Under the pieces are notes generated by a model. The model saw only the letters and a program-made list of their open reading frames with translations. It was not told the origin of the DNA and searched no databases. 64,000 nucleotides of DNA, from IMG/VR virus record IMGVR_UViG_3300027852_000038, positions 1 through 64,000 of that record. One strand, written 5' to 3'. The translations under genes and the position numbers were made by a program. The DNA comes from a virus. Of this stretch, positions 61,746 to 64,000 are shown piece by piece (positions within the stretch are counted from its first letter, which is position 1; the number at the start of each line of letters is the position of its first letter).

Positions 61746-62464
61746 TGCTGGTTTCCCTTCTCAAAGACAAGCTGTCCATTGACAATTTTATATGTTTTGT
61801 TCGCATACTCACTGAACCTTGGATCATGTGACACCATTATAACATGAAAGTTTTTAGATTTACAGTATTCCTGCATGAACACAAAGAACCGTTTTACATA
61901 CTCCTCCGATAAATAAGAATACGCTTCATCGATAAATATTGAATCAATGCCAAGATTCTCTAAATAAATCACGGAAACAATAAAAGAAATAACAGTCTTG
62001 ATTCCTTTACCGGATGATCTTTTAATGTTCATCCATTGTGGATCTGAATCAGAATGGTTCATAATTTCAATAACAAGTGACTTACCTCGTGAATCTGACA
62101 TGAGCAGACGTGCTGTTATGCGGTGATTCCAAAATATGAACGCAAGTGCTGAATTTATCGTATCAGACACCTTCCCGATTGACTCAGCATAGATTAGATC
62201 AACAGCTTTTTTATAAATATCTGATGACATATCCAAGAGCTTGATTGCATTAGGAATCTTTGACAGAGTGCTTTCAAGCTCTACCTTACGGTGTTCAGAC
62301 TCATCAAGAATACCCTTTGCCCGAATGAGTGAGTTCCGCATCAAGGTCAAATCAAACGTCGGTCTGGACTGCTTGTCTTGAAGACTGTTTTGACGTAGAC
62401 GCCGGGCCGTGTTTTTAATTTTTTGTATTTGATTGTCGGCTATCTGATTAGATCTATTATCCAT
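61742..62464 (-). CDS. SbcC/Rad50-like ATPase, C-terminal half
   Basis: 240 residues. A short coil (to ~90) precedes the signature RSSGKGIKTVISF, Walker B SIFIDEAYSYL and the VSHDPR switch. No Walker A, so it must pair with an N-terminal half. T4 gp46 type. Confidence 0.8.
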   Translation of the reverse strand: MDNRSNQIADNQIQKIKNTARRLRQNSLQDKQSRPTFDLTLMRNSLIRAKGILDESEHRKVELESTLSKIPNAIKLLDMSSDIYKKAVDLIYAESIGKVSDTINSALAFIFWNHRITARLLMSDSRGKSLVIEIMNHSDSDPQWMNIKRSSGKGIKTVISFIVSVIYLENLGIDSIFIDEAYSYLSEEYVKRFFVFMQEYCKSKNFHVIMVSHDPRFSEYANKTYKIVNGQLVFEKGNQQ

Positions 62465-62727
62465 TATTTCTCCAGTTCATTAACGAGCGGTCCAACAGTC
62501 TCCACGAATGATTGGACTGCAATTGCAGACTCATCTAACGCTTTTTTCAAACTGTCAAACTGAGTCCTAAACTCCCCCATTGACGTGACAGCGTGCTTGG
62601 TGAATATTGCCGTCAAGCGGGCTGTCTTTTCCTTTTCTTGACCCTTTAACGTCTGAATTTTTGAACCCAATGCAGCAAGCTGTTTATTAAGCTCTTCAAA
62701 CTTTTGAACATCATTACCAGCGGTCAT
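62464..62727 (-). CDS. Small coiled-coil protein, possible SbcC middle part
   Basis: 87 residues, GGAGGT site. Helical heptads (LNKQLAALGSKIQTLKGQEK). Its stop overlaps the C-terminal half (TAATG). Likely part of the returning coil of the split ATPase. Confidence 0.55.
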   Translation of the reverse strand: MTAGNDVQKFEELNKQLAALGSKIQTLKGQEKEKTARLTAIFTKHAVTSMGEFRTQFDSLKKALDESAIAVQSFVETVGPLVNELEK

Positions 62728-63080
62728 AGTGTTTTACCTCCCTTTATACAGTTAATTTGTGCTTGTCAGCTTTGACGTTAAAGCCGATGACATGACGTTG
62801 ACTCGTGAAAGTCAACTAACAGGTTCCATCCAAGAATCATCTACCGGCAACAAACATTAAAAGCTTTACTTGGTTTTTTTAAACTCCACGGTTTATCGCT
62901 TGATTGTATTTCAAGCCAAACATTGCCCAATTGTATTTTAAGCAAATTCGTGACAGTCTTTTATACGTAGATTCAAGGCAAACTTTCAAACAATCTCTAC
63001 TCAAGGCAACTGCTTTATTATATTAAATATATACCCCTTGAGTCCTTCCCTTATACCTTGAATCTTTTACCCTTTCCCTT
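62728..63080. repeat. 353-bp non-coding, repeat-rich interval
   Basis: No gene seen. Four imperfect repeats of CAAGGCAAAC type begin near 62911, 62938, 62973 and 63001 (spacing 27-35 bp). On the minus strand it also holds AGTTGACT/AGTCAAC arms. It may be an origin or regulatory region, or the scar of a split gene. Confidence 0.5.
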
Positions 63081-64000
63081 TTACAGATCCATACCTTTTC
63101 CTAAACCTTTACAATCTTGAAGATCACTTCCACACAACGGACATACTTTGTAACTTGATAATTCTATGCTTATCTCTTCTCTATGTTTCATGCACAAGTC
63201 TTTTTGCTTTTTTAATTGATCGAGATCAATTTGTATTTTTTTAGCTTCTTTAAGACTTTTGTCGGTATCTTTAAACGATTCAATCGAATCGGTATCAAAC
63301 TCTGGAATGTCAAAACTTAATATCTTTTGCAATCTACTAACTTCTTTTAACAAAGATCCTGCCTGATTTAAATCTTTTTCAGAAGAAAACAGTAGATCAT
63401 AATCTTTTACAGGTTCCGGTGGATCCTCTAATTCGGCAACCTTTGTCAAAAATACCTTGATTTGTTCAACCTCAATAAGCTCTTTTTCTAACTCTTCCAA
63501 CTGGTCCAGGTCAAGAGGGTTTGGTATTTCTAATTTTTGCAACTGGGTCAAGATCTTTGACCAATTAGCAATGCCGCTGACAATCTCTTGATCCTCTTCA
63601 ATGCTCTCAACGTTCTTTAAAACAACCTTATAATCATTATAAACCCGGTCTAATTCTAGAACTTGTGCTTCGAGGTCCACTTTTTTAAGGTCCTCAATTT
63701 TCTTGTTCAGTGTCTCCAGTTCTTCAGTTGCAACCCGTTCTTTAAATAACACCTCAGTTTTATCGTTTTTAATGGCCTTTAAGATAGAAGCAGTGTCAGC
63801 TACCCCCCACATACCTTCAAACATCAGGAAAAGCTCCGTTGCCGTCTTGGAATAAGGGAATAAAACAGAATCCTCACCAATCACGTTCGCAAGCTCATTA
63901 CCTCCCAGTATCAAAGGTTTAAAATTGGGAGCTATGTCAGATAATTTTGACCGGCCCAGTTTCTTATCCACCACACCATTTATTTTATATGCCCCGGATG
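63081..64000 (-). CDS. SbcC/Rad50-like ATPase, N-terminal half with zinc hook (runs off the window)
   Basis: At least 306 residues; the frame stays open to the window end, so Walker A is outside. The coil (from ~residue 60) ends at the zinc hook CPLCGSDL, 12 residues before the stop. In intact SbcC the hook is mid-protein, so the gene is cut at the hook. Confidence 0.75.
   Translation of the reverse strand, partial: SGAYKINGVVDKKLGRSKLSDIAPNFKPLILGGNELANVIGEDSVLFPYSKTATELFLMFEGMWGVADTASILKAIKNDKTEVLFKERVATEELETLNKKIEDLKKVDLEAQVLELDRVYNDYKVVLKNVESIEEDQEIVSGIANWSKILTQLQKLEIPNPLDLDQLEELEKELIEVEQIKVFLTKVAELEDPPEPVKDYDLLFSSEKDLNQAGSLLKEVSRLQKILSFDIPEFDTDSIESFKDTDKSLKEAKKIQIDLDQLKKQKDLCMKHREEISIELSSYKVCPLCGSDLQDCKGLGKGMDL

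Noticed and set aside
62728-63080. Possible tRNA or group I intron
   Set aside because: No cloverleaf and no intron core motif could be recognised by eye; kept only as a question in the SbcC finding.

Overview
The window is a piece of a large tailed double-stranded DNA phage genome. Every gene I can support lies on the minus strand, so transcription runs from position 64000 down to 1. Three hallmark sets identify it: an HK97-type head module (terminase, portal, prohead protease, major capsid protein), a long-tail module with a tape measure protein and a frameshifted tail chaperone, and a full phage replication module. No integrase, repressor, tRNA or rRNA was seen. A lipobox protein and murein-peptidase-like genes suggest a Gram-negative host. 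The host itself cannot be named from the sequence. Coding is dense, start codons are ATG/GTG/TTG, and Shine-Dalgarno sites of the AAGGGG / GGAGGT type stand before nearly every gene.

Layout in transcription order. (1) 64000-50574, replication, recombination and transcription: an SbcC/Rad50-like ATPase split over three genes, SbcD/Mre11-like nuclease, a probable sliding clamp, a large radical SAM protein with an intein, a TOPRIM primase half, a DUF932-like protein, a DnaX-type clamp loader with an intein, and a sigma-factor-like protein. (2) 50586-33441, packaging, head and tail: a decayed copy of the terminase nuclease domain, a probable small terminase, large terminase with an intein, a portal-MuF-ADP-ribosyltransferase fusion, prohead protease, major capsid protein, connector and tail completion proteins, tail tube, frameshifted tail chaperone, tape measure. 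(3) 33419-15993, tail tip, fibres and lysis: LamG-bearing hub protein, Cys-rich tail proteins, an M15-type endolysin, a membrane coiled-coil protein, an adenine methyltransferase, a MepA-like peptidase, a GGQ release-factor-like protein and a beta-helix tailspike. (4) 15878-6785, second replication block: flap endonuclease, SF2 helicase, DnaB-like helicase with an intein, CHC2 primase zinc-finger half, and two tandem family A DNA polymerases, the second with degenerate motifs. (5) 6671-1, accessory region: many small genes under repeated promoter-like elements, two Sec-exported proteins, a thymidylate-synthase-like enzyme and the start of a methyltransferase.

The most unusual features are the inteins. 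Four essential genes carry one. Three of these sit at exactly the same point, between the Lys and Thr of the Walker A motif, in a helicase, a terminase and a clamp loader, and all three are followed by the residues TTAA. The fourth interrupts the iron-sulfur cysteine cluster of a radical SAM protein and has an atypical Ala first residue and Gln last residue. All four LAGLIDADG endonuclease domains look decayed. Other points are the portal-MuF-ART fusion, the terminase domain duplication with its 72-bp direct repeat, the divided primase and SbcC genes, and a 15-copy heptamer array.

All assignments come from reading motifs by eye. No database search was run.
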